Shown: positions 41,050-50,367 of the stretch, piece by piece
Layout: each line of letters begins with the position of its first letter
Position numbering within the stretch: position 1 is the first letter of the stretch
Assembly: GCA_023459495.1 (NCBI GenBank)
Contig: JAEWTL010000013.1
Location: 186,001 to 250,000, forward strand
Direction of reading: 5' to 3'
DNA from: Bacillota bacterium
GTDB lineage: Bacteria > Bacillota > Clostridia > Christensenellales > SZUA-584
DNA length: 64,000 nt
Notes under the pieces: model-generated
The model's database searches: none
Told to the model about the DNA's origin: nothing
Seen by the model: only the letters and a program-made list of their open reading frames with translations
Program-made: the position numbers and the translations under genes

Positions 41050-41328
41050 TCAGCCCCCAAACCGCGCGGAAAGGCGCTCCTCATCATAGCCCACGATGCA
41101 GTCCTTCCCGTCGATCACGATCGTTGGGAACGATCCGCCTGGATTAAAGCGCATCTGCTCATCGCGCGCCAGCTTCCGCTCATCGCCATCCAGCTTATCG
41201 ACATCCACATATGCGTATTTAATGCCGCGCTCCTTCAGGTATGCCTTTGCTTTCTTGCACCAGCCGCACGTGCTAAGCGCGTAGATCTTGATATCGCCAT
41301 AGTCCTGGCCGTCCACCTGGGTAAACAT
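41050..41328 (-). CDS. Glutaredoxin-like protein
   Basis: 92 aa. The redox site is CGWC at about residues 21-24 in IYALSTCGWCKKAKAYLKERG, followed by the cis-Pro region GGSFPTIVIDGKD and a Gly-rich end. Strong AGGAGG site 7 bp before the ATG. It is the middle gene of a three-gene operon with an HD-domain gene (14 bp upstream) and the FTR/rubredoxin gene. The likely role is thiol-disulfide exchange with electrons from the FTR-like protein. Confidence 0.92.
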   Translation of the reverse strand: MFTQVDGQDYGDIKIYALSTCGWCKKAKAYLKERGIKYAYVDVDKLDGDERKLARDEQMRFNPGGSFPTIVIDGKDCIVGYDEERLSARFGG

Positions 41329-41342
41329 TTCTTCAATCCTCC

Positions 41343-41918
41343 TTAGATTATCTGCGGTTCGCCTTTGAGGCCAATTTCCTCCGCGACGCCGCGCATCGCA
41401 TTAATTGTATGCCCGATCAACGTATCAATATCCATCCCGAGCATTTGCGCACCCTGTTCGATCAAGGCGCGGTCCACACCTGCCGCAAAGCCTTTCTGCT
41501 TCCACTTCTTTTTTACCGAGCTTATCTCCATATCCAGCACGCTGCGGCTGGGCCGCATCAGCGCTGCCGCAAAGATCAGCCCGGTCAGTTCGTCCGTGGC
41601 AAATAACGCTTTCTCCATAATGTGCCGGGGTTCAACCTCGTTCACGATGCCGTATCCGTGGCTCTCGATGGCGCGCATAGTTTCATCCGAATAACCCAAC
41701 GGCCCTAAAATATCGCGCACCATGGCACAGTGCCTGTCCGGATACTCCTCGAAGTCGATGTCGTGCAGCAGCCCAACAATCCCCCAATACTCCGCGTCCT
41801 CGCCGTAGACTGCCGCAAAGTAACGCATCACCGCCTCCACTGTCAGCGCGTGCCGCAGGAGGCTCTCACTCTTCACATGTTCATGCAGCACCTGCAGCGC
41901 TGCGTCCCTGTCCGTCAT
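41343..41918 (-). CDS. HD-domain phosphohydrolase
   Basis: 191 aa from the ATG at 41918 with AGAGGGGAG upstream. The HD motif is present: LLRHALTVEAVMRYFAA provides the first His, LLHDIDFEEYPDRHC the HD pair, and IESHGYGIVNEVEP a later His. Such HDIG-type proteins hydrolyse phosphate esters or nucleotides, substrate unknown. It is the first gene of the unit HD - glutaredoxin - FTR/rubredoxin, although its role in redox work is not obvious. Confidence 0.85.
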   Translation of the reverse strand: MTDRDAALQVLHEHVKSESLLRHALTVEAVMRYFAAVYGEDAEYWGIVGLLHDIDFEEYPDRHCAMVRDILGPLGYSDETMRAIESHGYGIVNEVEPRHIMEKALFATDELTGLIFAAALMRPSRSVLDMEISSVKKKWKQKGFAAGVDRALIEQGAQMLGMDIDTLIGHTINAMRGVAEEIGLKGEPQII

Positions 41919-42223
41919 GGCTTGTCTCCCCTCTTGGCTTGTTGATGCTATTCTACCACAGATCATCACGTCGCGGTACAACAGGTATAAAAACAATAAC
42001 CTTCCTGACGCTTCGCGAATACCATAAACCATGGAATCATCGATTCAGCATACAGCACATATCACCCTGCCTGCGTGCGCGCCATATGCTTGTGCGTACC
42101 GCGCGGCAGCGACCACAGCAGCTGTCAAAGCCTCTACGTCACACGCGAATAAGCGGTACGAATGGTGGCATGCGGAATATTCCGCGCGGCGTTCTACATA
42201 AACGCACTGCGGAGGATGCAACT
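41919..42223. other. Intergenic region before the GT2/TPR gene
   Basis: 305 bp without a credible gene. A perfect 14-bp palindrome GCGGAATATTCCGC (42172-42185) lies about 40 bp before the start codon and could be an operator. No clear promoter pair was found. The open frame through this region is not supported by composition or a ribosome site. Confidence 0.4.
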
Positions 42224-43999
42224 ATGACCATCAGCCTTTGTATGATCGTAAAAAACGAAGAAGCCATGCTGCCCCGATGCCTGGACAGCGTCCTGCATAT
42301 CGTCGACGAAATAGTGATCATCGATACGGGTTCCACCGACCGTACAGTGGAGATCGCCGAGAGCTACGGTGCGAAGGTATTCAGTTATCCGTGGGATGGT
42401 AGCTTTTCGAACGCACGGAACTATGGAATCGCCCGCGCGACAATGGATTGGATTTTCATTATGGACGCGGACGCTGAGTTTGAATCACAAGATACCGGCA
42501 TGCTGCGAGACATGACATCGGAAGCCGCAACCGCAACGGCGTACTACTGCAAGATGCTGAGCTACGTGGGCGATGTGCCGGAACTGGATAACGTCATCAG
42601 CAACCTAAGCATCTGTCTCGTCCGAAACCATATGGGTTACCGCTTTTCGGGAGACATCCATGAGCAGATGTCCTGCAGCGACCCTGCTGCCAAAACCGTT
42701 ACTGCGATCACCGATATGCGCGTCTATCACTACGGGTACCTGAACAGCGCCGTTCGTTCCCAGAACAAGCGCGAAAGGAACATGGCACTGATCCAAAAGG
42801 AGCTTGAAAAGAACCCTGACAACGCTTTCATGCTATACAACCTGGGCAACGAATATTTCGCACAGCTGGACGTGAAAGCTGCTTACGACTCCTACCTGAA
42901 AAGCTACGCGCATATGGACCCTCAGATCGCCTACAGTTCCCGGCTGATACTTCGGCTGGTGACCTGCTGCGACCTGCTGGGCAAAACAGCGGAGCAGGTG
43001 AAGTACATCAACGAGGGGCTTGCACGTTATCCGCGATTCACCGATCTGGAGTTCATCCGCGCATCGATGTGGATGCAGAAGGAACGTTATTTTGCCGCCA
43101 TCCGCTCTTTCAAGAAATGCCTTGCTATGGGCGAGTCGCCTTTAATACTCAGCAATATCACCGGTGTGGGCACCTTCCGCGCGGCCCATATGCTATTCCA
43201 GATCTATCACAACCTTGGAAGCCCGCAAAGCGCATTGTACTACGCCCATAAGGCGCTCCGCTTCAATCCCGGCAATCACGACGTCTGCTTACGGCTGGCC
43301 GCCATCCTAATGGAAAGTATGGAGCCCGATGCCGCTGCCAAAAGGATGCTGCCACACCTTCCGTCCGGGCCAAAGGGATATCTGCTGCTGTCCGACATTT
43401 TCTACGAGCACCGGCGCTGGGAAACCGCAATGGAATATGCCCGTAAGGCTGCACGCAGAGGCTGTGATCCGGATACTGCCATGTACGACCAGGGCGCGTG
43501 TCTGTTTCATATGAAGCGCTACAGCGAAGCGTGCGGATACTTTGATCAGCTTGCGGGTAGTGCGTATGAAAGCCGGGCTGCGTTTTTGGGTTGGCTGTGC
43601 ACCTTTTTTGATCACAGTGCCGCAACCGGCCTGCCCCGCGGCAATAACGAATACTTCAGCGTACTGGAATGCTTCGAAGCGCTGATGTCTGATAAAAGCT
43701 GTGCACCGCTTGCCGCCGATTCGGCAGCCTCGGGACCCTATGTCGAAGCAATCATGAGCTTGCTGGAAACGCTGCTGCTGACGGAGCACTTTGACGAATT
43801 TGATAAAGCGCGGCGGCTGCTCAACCTCGTCACCGACGACACCGTACTGATGCGGCTTGGTAAGCTGTACTTCCACAGCGGCTATGTCAAACTGGCCTAT
43901 AGGGAGTTTGAGCGGTCTATTAAGCTTACCGGCAAAGTCGATGCAGAGTCGCTGCGTATGATGAAATACGTGCTCGACAATAAGAAGCTGGAAAAATAA
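42224..43999 (+). CDS. Family 2 glycosyltransferase with C-terminal TPR domain
   Basis: 591 aa from the ATG at 42224 with GGAGG upstream. The GT-A domain occupies about residues 1-215: SLCMIVKNEEAMLPRCLDSV, IIDTGSTDRT and DWIFIMDADAEF with the DxD metal motif. The rest is helical repeat: segments such as NPDNAFMLYNLGNEYFAQLDVKAAYDSYLKSY show the TPR pattern. GT2-TPR proteins transfer sugars from nucleotide donors to unknown acceptors, often cell-surface proteins. No signal peptide, so it acts in the cytosol. Monocistronic. Confidence 0.88.
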   Translation: MTISLCMIVKNEEAMLPRCLDSVLHIVDEIVIIDTGSTDRTVEIAESYGAKVFSYPWDGSFSNARNYGIARATMDWIFIMDADAEFESQDTGMLRDMTSEAATATAYYCKMLSYVGDVPELDNVISNLSICLVRNHMGYRFSGDIHEQMSCSDPAAKTVTAITDMRVYHYGYLNSAVRSQNKRERNMALIQKELEKNPDNAFMLYNLGNEYFAQLDVKAAYDSYLKSYAHMDPQIAYSSRLILRLVTCCDLLGKTAEQVKYINEGLARYPRFTDLEFIRASMWMQKERYFAAIRSFKKCLAMGESPLILSNITGVGTFRAAHMLFQIYHNLGSPQSALYYAHKALRFNPGNHDVCLRLAAILMESMEPDAAAKRMLPHLPSGPKGYLLLSDIFYEHRRWETAMEYARKAARRGCDPDTAMYDQGACLFHMKRYSEACGYFDQLAGSAYESRAAFLGWLCTFFDHSAATGLPRGNNEYFSVLECFEALMSDKSCAPLAADSAASGPYVEAIMSLLETLLLTEHFDEFDKARRLLNLVTDDTVLMRLGKLYFHSGYVKLAYREFERSIKLTGKVDAESLRMMKYVLDNKKLEK

Positions 44000-44062
44000 A
44001 AGAGGCATCTGCCCCTTTTATTGGTGTGCTCGGATAGTACTGCCCTGCGGTAGCGCCTTGCG

Positions 44063-45361
44063 CTACATTTCTGCCGTATCGCTTTCTTCCACAACAGCGC
44101 CTACCTGTGTGCTGTGCGCGCGAAAGCTCTTCGTACGCGTAGCGCTAAGCAGCACGATGCCGCCAAACACGCCCGCGGCTGTAACCAACACCCAAGCGCT
44201 CTGCAGGGTGGCGGCTGTAATCACCGCACCAACGATCATTGGCGAAAGCATGCGGCCTGTGCCGCTGATGGAATTCACCACCGAATTGAGCCTGCCACGG
44301 TGTGTGGATGGCGAATAATCAGCGATGAACGCCTGCGCGTCGATCGTCATGATCATTTCGCCCAGGGTCAGAATCGTAACGGATACAAAGTAAAGCGGCA
44401 GTGAGCGTATGAATATCAGCATCCCAAAGGAAGCCGCGTACATCAGGCCACCCACCGCAGTACCGATCATCACGCGCCACCGTTTAATCATTAATGCGAT
44501 CAGCGGTGTAAACAGGATCACGAGCAGGCCGTTGTAGCTGGCCAGCCAGCCGTACAGTGACGCGCCGCTTTCTCCGAAATTCTCGTTCATCTGCAGCGGA
44601 AGGCCAAACGCCCACTGCGAATATACGAACTGAAAGATCAACATAATGAACGAAAACACGATGAGTATCTTGCGCTTCCACAGCACGCTGAAGACCGAGC
44701 CCTTCATCCCACGTTCCAGCTCCGGCTGCTCCATAGTAGACTGCCCCTGCTTTTCCGGGTGCGTTTCCTTGATAAAGACGCAGATCAGTATTGTTGAGAT
44801 GATGGTTGTCACCGCGTCGCCGATGAACAGCCACTGAAGGTGATCTTTATACATCAGCCCGCCCAGCATCGGCCCAATGGCAAATCCTAAGTTGAAGCCC
44901 ATGTACAGCAGTGCGAAAGCTTCCTTACGCTGCCCGGCATGGGTCAGATCCACCGCCATTGCATCGAACGCTGGATAGGATATCGAATACAGACATGAAG
45001 CCACCGCGATCATATACACCATCTCGTGCGATGGTGGCAGCAGACCGCAAACGATATAAGCCGCCGCGCCCAAAAACTGAAAGGTCACCGCAAGCTTCAG
45101 CCGCCCAAACTTATCCACCAGCTTTCCGCCCAGCAGTATGATGGGCCCTTGGATAAGCAGCAGCAGAGACATAAACTGTCCGGCTTCGCCGGACGAAAGC
45201 CCGATCTTGTCGGTCAGGATCAGTGTCATCAGCGGGTGGACAAAAGCACCTACGCTGTTAATGATGCGAGCGAAGAATAACACATAGATCTCTCTCCGCA
45301 AGCCCTTGTATTGGCTGAGGGAGGACCGCACCGTCGATTTGATTTTCGGCAAAACAGCCAT
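44063..45361 (-). CDS. MFS transporter
   Basis: 432 aa from the ATG at 45361; a GTG 9 bp upstream is possible. Twelve hydrophobic helices; the MFS loop motif GKLVDKFGRLKLAV follows helix 2. The amphipathic tail is polar. It may be a multidrug or sugar exporter; the sequence does not tell which. Its promoter (45422-45450) lies beside the oppBCDFA terminator. Confidence 0.88.
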   Translation of the reverse strand: MAVLPKIKSTVRSSLSQYKGLRREIYVLFFARIINSVGAFVHPLMTLILTDKIGLSSGEAGQFMSLLLLIQGPIILLGGKLVDKFGRLKLAVTFQFLGAAAYIVCGLLPPSHEMVYMIAVASCLYSISYPAFDAMAVDLTHAGQRKEAFALLYMGFNLGFAIGPMLGGLMYKDHLQWLFIGDAVTTIISTILICVFIKETHPEKQGQSTMEQPELERGMKGSVFSVLWKRKILIVFSFIMLIFQFVYSQWAFGLPLQMNENFGESGASLYGWLASYNGLLVILFTPLIALMIKRWRVMIGTAVGGLMYAASFGMLIFIRSLPLYFVSVTILTLGEMIMTIDAQAFIADYSPSTHRGRLNSVVNSISGTGRMLSPMIVGAVITAATLQSAWVLVTAAGVFGGIVLLSATRTKSFRAHSTQVGAVVEESDTAEM

Positions 45362-45421
45362 AACTATCACTCTTTCAATAAGGAGTCATCCCTGTGGATT
45401 CGTCCCGATTTATTACTTAAT

Positions 45422-45450
45422 GTTATACGGCTGTCATCATCCTCAGTCAA
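45422..45450 (-). promoter_or_regulatory. Promoter of the MFS gene
   Basis: Minus strand TTGACT (45450-45445), 17 bp, TATAAC (45427-45422). Confidence 0.75.
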
Positions 45451-45451
45451 A

Positions 45452-45490
45452 AAAATAATGCAGCCCTGCAGATTAGTCTGCAGGGCTGCA
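45452..45490 (-). terminator. Terminator of the opp operon
   Basis: Minus strand: perfect 13-bp stem TGCAGCCCTGCAG/CTGCAGGGCTGCA (45490-45459), followed by TTATTTTTTT. One of the strongest hairpins in the window. Confidence 0.95.
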
Positions 45491-45516
45491 TGAGACTATT
45501 CTGTAATGACTAAGGT

Positions 45517-47238
45517 TTAATGTTCAGCCACTTGAGCATCCCAGAACATCTTGAGGCCCGTGCCGGTTACGCCGACGCCGGTGACATACGACTGAGTCAG
45601 CACATCGTCCGCGTAGAACACGATCGGGATGATGCCCATGTCGTTCATGATGATCTCTTCAGCCTGATGGTACATCGCCATACGCTTCACAGGATCCTGT
45701 TCAGTTCTAGCCGAGATAACCAGCGAATCGTACTCCGGATTGTTGTAATGTCCGTCGTTCGTGCCAGCGCCCGAGGTGAACAGATCAAAGAAGGTGGCGG
45801 GATCCGTATAGTCGCCGATCCAGCCCTGACGAGCGATTTCGCAATCGGACGTCTTGCGGTACTGCTGAACCGTCGCCCAGTCCATAACCGCGATTTCGAC
45901 CTCGATGCCGAGGTTGTTCAGCCACATCTGCTGCACCGCTTCGGCAACAGCCTGATGGCCGGTGTTTTCATTGATGACGTACTCGAGTTTCGGGAAGCCT
46001 TCGCCATCCGGATAGCCCGCAGCTGCCAGCAGTTCTTTTGCCTTGGCAACATTGGCGTCGTAATCCGTGGTGATGTCTCCTCCGACTGTTTCGCCAGCGG
46101 TTTCACGGAAATCGCTGCCTGCGGTTGCATCCGGAATGCCGAACGGAACCAGCGAGTAAGCCGGGATTCTGGAATCCGCAAATACGGTCTGGTTGATATA
46201 CTCACGGTCGATCGCGAGCGAGAGGGCCTTACGGACATTGACGTCTTTCAGAACATCAAGGCCACCGTCCATCTGCTGGATCTGGAGGTAGTACAGACCG
46301 ATCTGCCCATACTGATGATACTCAGGAGTCTCGCGAAGTGCCGCAAGCTCGTCAGCCGGGAAAGTATCCGCAAGGTCAAGATCCCCGGATTTGAACGCAG
46401 CGAGAATCGCATTGTCATCGTCCGAAAGCATAAAGGAAACCTGGGTAACATTCGTGGATGCAGCATCCCAGTAAGAGTCGCTCTTCGTGATAACAATCTG
46501 GCTCTCGTGAGCAAACTCAGTCAGCGTGTAACGACCGTTGGATACCTGAGTATCGGCTTCAACCGACCAACCCTCGGGATTCGCTTCCACGATATCCTGA
46601 CGGAGCGGCATGAGGCTCGGGAACGCAAGCAGGTCCTTCACGTACGGAACATTCGCCGTGATGTCGAATTCAAGGGTCTTGTCATCGACAGCAGTAACGC
46701 AGAGATCGTCAATGGTCATCGTACCAGCTTCAATTCCCGCCAACACATCATAGCTGTTCGCGAAGAAGTCCTGACCGATGTAACCGTACGACGAAGCAGT
46801 TGCCGGGTCGCAGAGGCGCTTCCAGGAATACTCAAAGTCCTGTGCCGTCACGGGTACGCCGTCGCTCCAGTAGATGTCATCGCGCAGCGTTGCAACCACA
46901 TGGGCGGTGCCGTCCGCATTATCGGTGATCGTCACGTCCTTCGCCTGTCCAAGCGAGAACGAGCCATCCGAGTTGGGTCTGTAGAGACCTTCATACAGAT
47001 GGGAGATGTAGATCATGCCGTCAACCGACTCGTTCATGTTCGGATCCAGCGTAGCCGGCTCAGAACCCACACAAGCTGTGATCTCCTGCGGTACCGTAGC
47101 CGATGGTTCAACCGACTGAGTTGCCGATTCCGACGTGGTTGCACTTTCAGAGGGGCTCTCCGAAGTTTCCGGCTTGCTGCAGGCAACAAGACCAAACACC
47201 ATAACAACCACAAGAATCAGCGTTAAGATTCTTTTCAT
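45517..47238 (-). CDS. oppA: Oligopeptide ABC transporter, substrate-binding lipoprotein
   Basis: 573 aa. Signal peptide with lipobox LVAC, a Ser/Thr/Glu-rich linker (SESPSESATTSESAT type) and a solute-binding protein family 5 domain: EPATLDPNMNESVDGMIYIS, then the DDIYWSDGVPVTAQDFEYSWKRL block. It captures oligopeptides outside the cell. Last gene of the operon, 87 bp after oppF, with its own strong AAAGGAGGAG site. Base composition of this operon is lower in GC than its surroundings. Confidence 0.95.
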   Translation of the reverse strand: MKRILTLILVVVMVFGLVACSKPETSESPSESATTSESATQSVEPSATVPQEITACVGSEPATLDPNMNESVDGMIYISHLYEGLYRPNSDGSFSLGQAKDVTITDNADGTAHVVATLRDDIYWSDGVPVTAQDFEYSWKRLCDPATASSYGYIGQDFFANSYDVLAGIEAGTMTIDDLCVTAVDDKTLEFDITANVPYVKDLLAFPSLMPLRQDIVEANPEGWSVEADTQVSNGRYTLTEFAHESQIVITKSDSYWDAASTNVTQVSFMLSDDDNAILAAFKSGDLDLADTFPADELAALRETPEYHQYGQIGLYYLQIQQMDGGLDVLKDVNVRKALSLAIDREYINQTVFADSRIPAYSLVPFGIPDATAGSDFRETAGETVGGDITTDYDANVAKAKELLAAAGYPDGEGFPKLEYVINENTGHQAVAEAVQQMWLNNLGIEVEIAVMDWATVQQYRKTSDCEIARQGWIGDYTDPATFFDLFTSGAGTNDGHYNNPEYDSLVISARTEQDPVKRMAMYHQAEEIIMNDMGIIPIVFYADDVLTQSYVTGVGVTGTGLKMFWDAQVAEH

Positions 47239-47324
47239 TCTTTCTTTCTCCTCCTTTTTTATTTAACAGGTAATTCTACCCGTTATAACAAAATCGTCTG
47301 GGCGACCGCCCATTTCAAATCACA

Positions 47325-48290
47325 TTAAATCTCCCCTGCAAAGTGGCAGGCTACATAATGCCCGCTGCTGAACTCAACCAGCGGAGGCACTTTCTCCCGG
47401 CATTCCTCTTTGGCATATGGGCAGCGCGTTGAAAACACGCATCCCCGGGGAGGGTTAAGCGGGTTGGGAATTTCGCCCTCAAGTATAATACGGCTCCGTT
47501 GCCGATTGATTGTTGGGTTAAAGACCGGAATCGCAGAAAGCAGCGCACGTGTATACGGATGCAGCGGATTGCTGTGCAGCTCCTTTGTATCCGTCAGCTC
47601 CACGATTCTGCCAAGGTACATGACGCCGATTCGCTGCGATATATGTTTAACAATCGCCAAATCGTGCGCGATGAACAGGTACGTGAGGCCCATCTCGCTT
47701 TGCAGCTTCTCCAGCATGTTGATAATCTGCGCCTGTATTGAAACATCCAGCGCCGACACCGGCTCGTCGCAAACAATAAACTCCGGCTGTACCGCAAGTG
47801 CGCGGGCGATGCCGATTCGCTGACGCTGCCCGCCTGAAAACTCGTGCGGATACCGCGTAGCGTGTTCGCTGTTCAGACCTACCTCGTTCAGCAGATTGTA
47901 AATCCGCTCCTTGCGCTCGCTCTTGTCTTTTGTGAGCTTATGAATATCAATGGGTTCACCGACAATGTCTCCCACTGTCATCCGGGGATCCAGCGATGCA
48001 TACGGATCCTGGAAGATGTACTGCATCTTACGGCGGTACGGCTGCATTTTTACTTTGGTAATATCGCTGCCGTTGTATATAATCTGCCCTGCCGTAGGCT
48101 CATAGAGCCTCAGCAGCGTGCGGCCGATCGTCGTCTTGCCGCTGCCCGATTCGCCCACAAGGCCAAGCGTTTCGCCCTTGTAAATCCCAAACGAAACGTC
48201 TTCTACCGCGCGCAGCCTATTGTGGCCCGGCTTTTCACCTTTGATGATGAAATGTTTTTTTAAGTTCTTTATTTCAAGCAACGTTTCCAT
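47325..48290 (-). CDS. oppF: Oligopeptide ABC transporter ATP-binding protein OppF
   Basis: 321 aa. Walker A GESGSGKTTIGRTLLRLYEP, signature FSGGQRQRIGIARAL, Walker B EFIVCDEPVSALD and H-loop IAHDLAIV; the C-terminal Cys-rich segment (CVFSTRCPYAKEEC) is the OppD/F type iron-sulfur/zinc region. Together with OppD it powers import. It starts 3 bp after the oppD stop. Confidence 0.96.
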   Translation of the reverse strand: METLLEIKNLKKHFIIKGEKPGHNRLRAVEDVSFGIYKGETLGLVGESGSGKTTIGRTLLRLYEPTAGQIIYNGSDITKVKMQPYRRKMQYIFQDPYASLDPRMTVGDIVGEPIDIHKLTKDKSERKERIYNLLNEVGLNSEHATRYPHEFSGGQRQRIGIARALAVQPEFIVCDEPVSALDVSIQAQIINMLEKLQSEMGLTYLFIAHDLAIVKHISQRIGVMYLGRIVELTDTKELHSNPLHPYTRALLSAIPVFNPTINRQRSRIILEGEIPNPLNPPRGCVFSTRCPYAKEECREKVPPLVEFSSGHYVACHFAGEI

Positions 48291-48293
48291 CTG

Positions 48294-49280
48294 TCAGTTT
48301 CCCTTCCGGTCATAATGCAGCCAACAGGCCGAATAATGTCCCGGCCCAACCTCGAAATACGGCGGTTTCTCGCTCAGGCAGACCTTCATACACTGATCAC
48401 ACCGTGACGCAAACGGACAACCCGCAGGCGGGTGCATCAGATCCAGCGGCGCGCCTTCAATCGGATGAAGCTCTTCGCGCTCATCCTGTTCAATACGCGG
48501 GAGCGAGCCGATCAGCCCGATCGTATACTGATGGCTCGGATTTGCGAGCAGCTCCTCAATGGGGCCGTACTCCATGATTTCTCCACCATACATGATGATG
48601 ATCTTGTCGCATATATCAGACACAATACCAAGGTCATGCGTGATCAGTACAACGCTCATTTTGCGTTTCTGCTTCAAATCCTTCATGATCTCAAGGATCT
48701 GCGCCTGTATCGTCACATCGAGCGCTGTTGTCGGCTCGTCCGCAATCAGTAGCTTGGGCTCGCATGCAAGCGCCATGGAGATCATCGCACGCTGACGCAT
48801 GCCGCCTGAAAACTCAAACGGATACTGTTTGAGACGGCGGGCAGGGCTGGGAATACCAACCATGTCCAAAAGTTCCACAGCACGCTTGTCGGCGGCGTTG
48901 CCTTTCATGTCAAGATGCAGCTTCAACGGCTCCTTAAGCTGGTTGCCCACGGTATAAACCGGGTTCAAAGATGTCATCGGGTCCTGGAAGATCATCGCAA
49001 TCTCGTTTCCCCGAATTGCACGCATTTCTTTTTCCGAAAGGCTGAGCAGATCTCTGCCGTCAAACGTAATAGAACCTCCCACCACGCGCCCGGGAGACTG
49101 CAGCAGTCGCATGACAGCGTAGACCGAGACGGATTTTCCACTGCCCGACTCGCCTACGATGCCCAGTGCTTCGCCTTCTTCAAGATGCCATGAAATGCCG
49201 CGAACAGCCTGAACTTCGCCGCCCGGCGTAAAGAATGACACCCGCAAATCCTGAATATCGATCAAACGCTTGTTTTCCAA
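48294..49280 (-). CDS. oppD: Oligopeptide ABC transporter ATP-binding protein OppD
   Basis: 328 aa from a TTG at 49280 with AGAGG 8 bp upstream. Walker A GESGSGKSVSVYAVMRLLQ, signature FSGGMRQRAMISMALAC, Walker B LLIADEPTTALD, H-loop ITHDLGIV. The C-terminal cysteine cluster (CPFASRCDQCMKVC) is typical of the Opp ATPases. Close spacing to oppC (12 bp) and oppF (3 bp) shows one transcript. Confidence 0.96.
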   Translation of the reverse strand: MENKRLIDIQDLRVSFFTPGGEVQAVRGISWHLEEGEALGIVGESGSGKSVSVYAVMRLLQSPGRVVGGSITFDGRDLLSLSEKEMRAIRGNEIAMIFQDPMTSLNPVYTVGNQLKEPLKLHLDMKGNAADKRAVELLDMVGIPSPARRLKQYPFEFSGGMRQRAMISMALACEPKLLIADEPTTALDVTIQAQILEIMKDLKQKRKMSVVLITHDLGIVSDICDKIIIMYGGEIMEYGPIEELLANPSHQYTIGLIGSLPRIEQDEREELHPIEGAPLDLMHPPAGCPFASRCDQCMKVCLSEKPPYFEVGPGHYSACWLHYDRKGN

Positions 49281-49292
49281 AGCCAGTACCTC

Positions 49293-50354
49293 TTACTTCT
49301 TCATTCTGGGATCCAGCACGTCCCGCAGCGCGTCTCCCACCGTGTTGAACGCAAGGATGATCAGCGCAATAATAACGGCCGGGAACACGACGCGAGTCGG
49401 ATATGAGTATATGCCGTCAAGCGCGTCCGTTACCATGGAGCCCAGCGATGCGCGGGGCGCCGAAATGCCAAGGCCGATAAAGCTCAAAAACGACTCGGTA
49501 AAAATCGCCGAGGGGATCTGCAGTGTAGTCGTCACGATAATGGGGCCGATGCAGTTGCTCAGCACATGTCTGCGGACGATGCGAGAACCGGAAGCGCCGA
49601 GCGCACGGGCTGCCAGCACGTATTCCTGTTCCTTGATGCGCAGCACTTCGCCGCGAACGATACGCGCCATAGTGCCCCAGTAAAGCAGCGCGAATACGAT
49701 CAGCATCGAGAAAAACGCCGGACCCAAATCGCTGATGCTGGCGAATATCGGGCTGTTCTCCAGCAGGGTCTCCAATGGACCCTTAAGCGACACCGAGAGC
49801 AGTATGACGATGAGCAGGTCCGGGATCGAATAGATGATGTCGATAAATCGCATCATGATATTGTCTGTTTTCCCGCCTACAAATCCGCTGACCGCACCGT
49901 AGGTGGAACCGATTAAAAATGTCAGCAATGCGGCGATAACACCGATTGACAGCGATATGCGCGCACCGTACATGTTTCGAACGAGCAAATCGCGGCCGAA
50001 TTTATCTGTACCAAAAGGATGAGCCGAATTGAAAACGCGCTGGCCATCCACTTCAATGACAGGCGCCTGGTTTTCGTCACCTTTGTTGAATTGGTCATAC
50101 TCATACGGCATAAACAGCGGACCGACAAACGCAAACAGAAACAATAAAACAATCAGGACAAGCGCAGCCATGGCAAACCCGTTCTTGCGGAACCGACGCA
50201 TCGCATCCTTCCAGAGCGAGGTCCCTTGGCGCATCACAACAAGCTCTTTTTTTTCATCATCCGTAGCTTTTTCAAAAAGCTCCGGATTGACATGCATGCT
50301 GAATGGATTCAGCCTCAGGCTTGTTTTATTCTTAATCTCAGTTGCTTTCTTCAT
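49293..50354 (-). CDS. oppC: Oligopeptide ABC transporter permease OppC
   Basis: 353 aa from the ATG at 50354 with GAGGCG upstream, 13 bp after the oppB stop. A cytosolic N-terminal part of about 70 residues precedes the first helix; the permease EAA loop EYVLAARALGASGSRIVRRHVLSN is well preserved. The periplasmic loop has GTDKFGRDLLVRNMYGARISL, typical of OppC/DppC. Confidence 0.95.
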   Translation of the reverse strand: MKKATEIKNKTSLRLNPFSMHVNPELFEKATDDEKKELVVMRQGTSLWKDAMRRFRKNGFAMAALVLIVLLFLFAFVGPLFMPYEYDQFNKGDENQAPVIEVDGQRVFNSAHPFGTDKFGRDLLVRNMYGARISLSIGVIAALLTFLIGSTYGAVSGFVGGKTDNIMMRFIDIIYSIPDLLIVILLSVSLKGPLETLLENSPIFASISDLGPAFFSMLIVFALLYWGTMARIVRGEVLRIKEQEYVLAARALGASGSRIVRRHVLSNCIGPIIVTTTLQIPSAIFTESFLSFIGLGISAPRASLGSMVTDALDGIYSYPTRVVFPAVIIALIILAFNTVGDALRDVLDPRMKK

Positions 50355-50367
50355 ATAACGCCTCGCT

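Noticed and set aside
41939..42223. N-terminal extension of the GT2/TPR protein
   Set aside because: Start-codon-poor, Arg/His-rich translation without a ribosome site; ATG 42224 begins the canonical GT2 fold.
45520..47226. A 568-residue open frame on the plus strand
   Set aside because: It lies exactly antisense to oppA, a well supported gene with lipobox and family motifs. High-GC codon use in oppA explains the open antisense frame.
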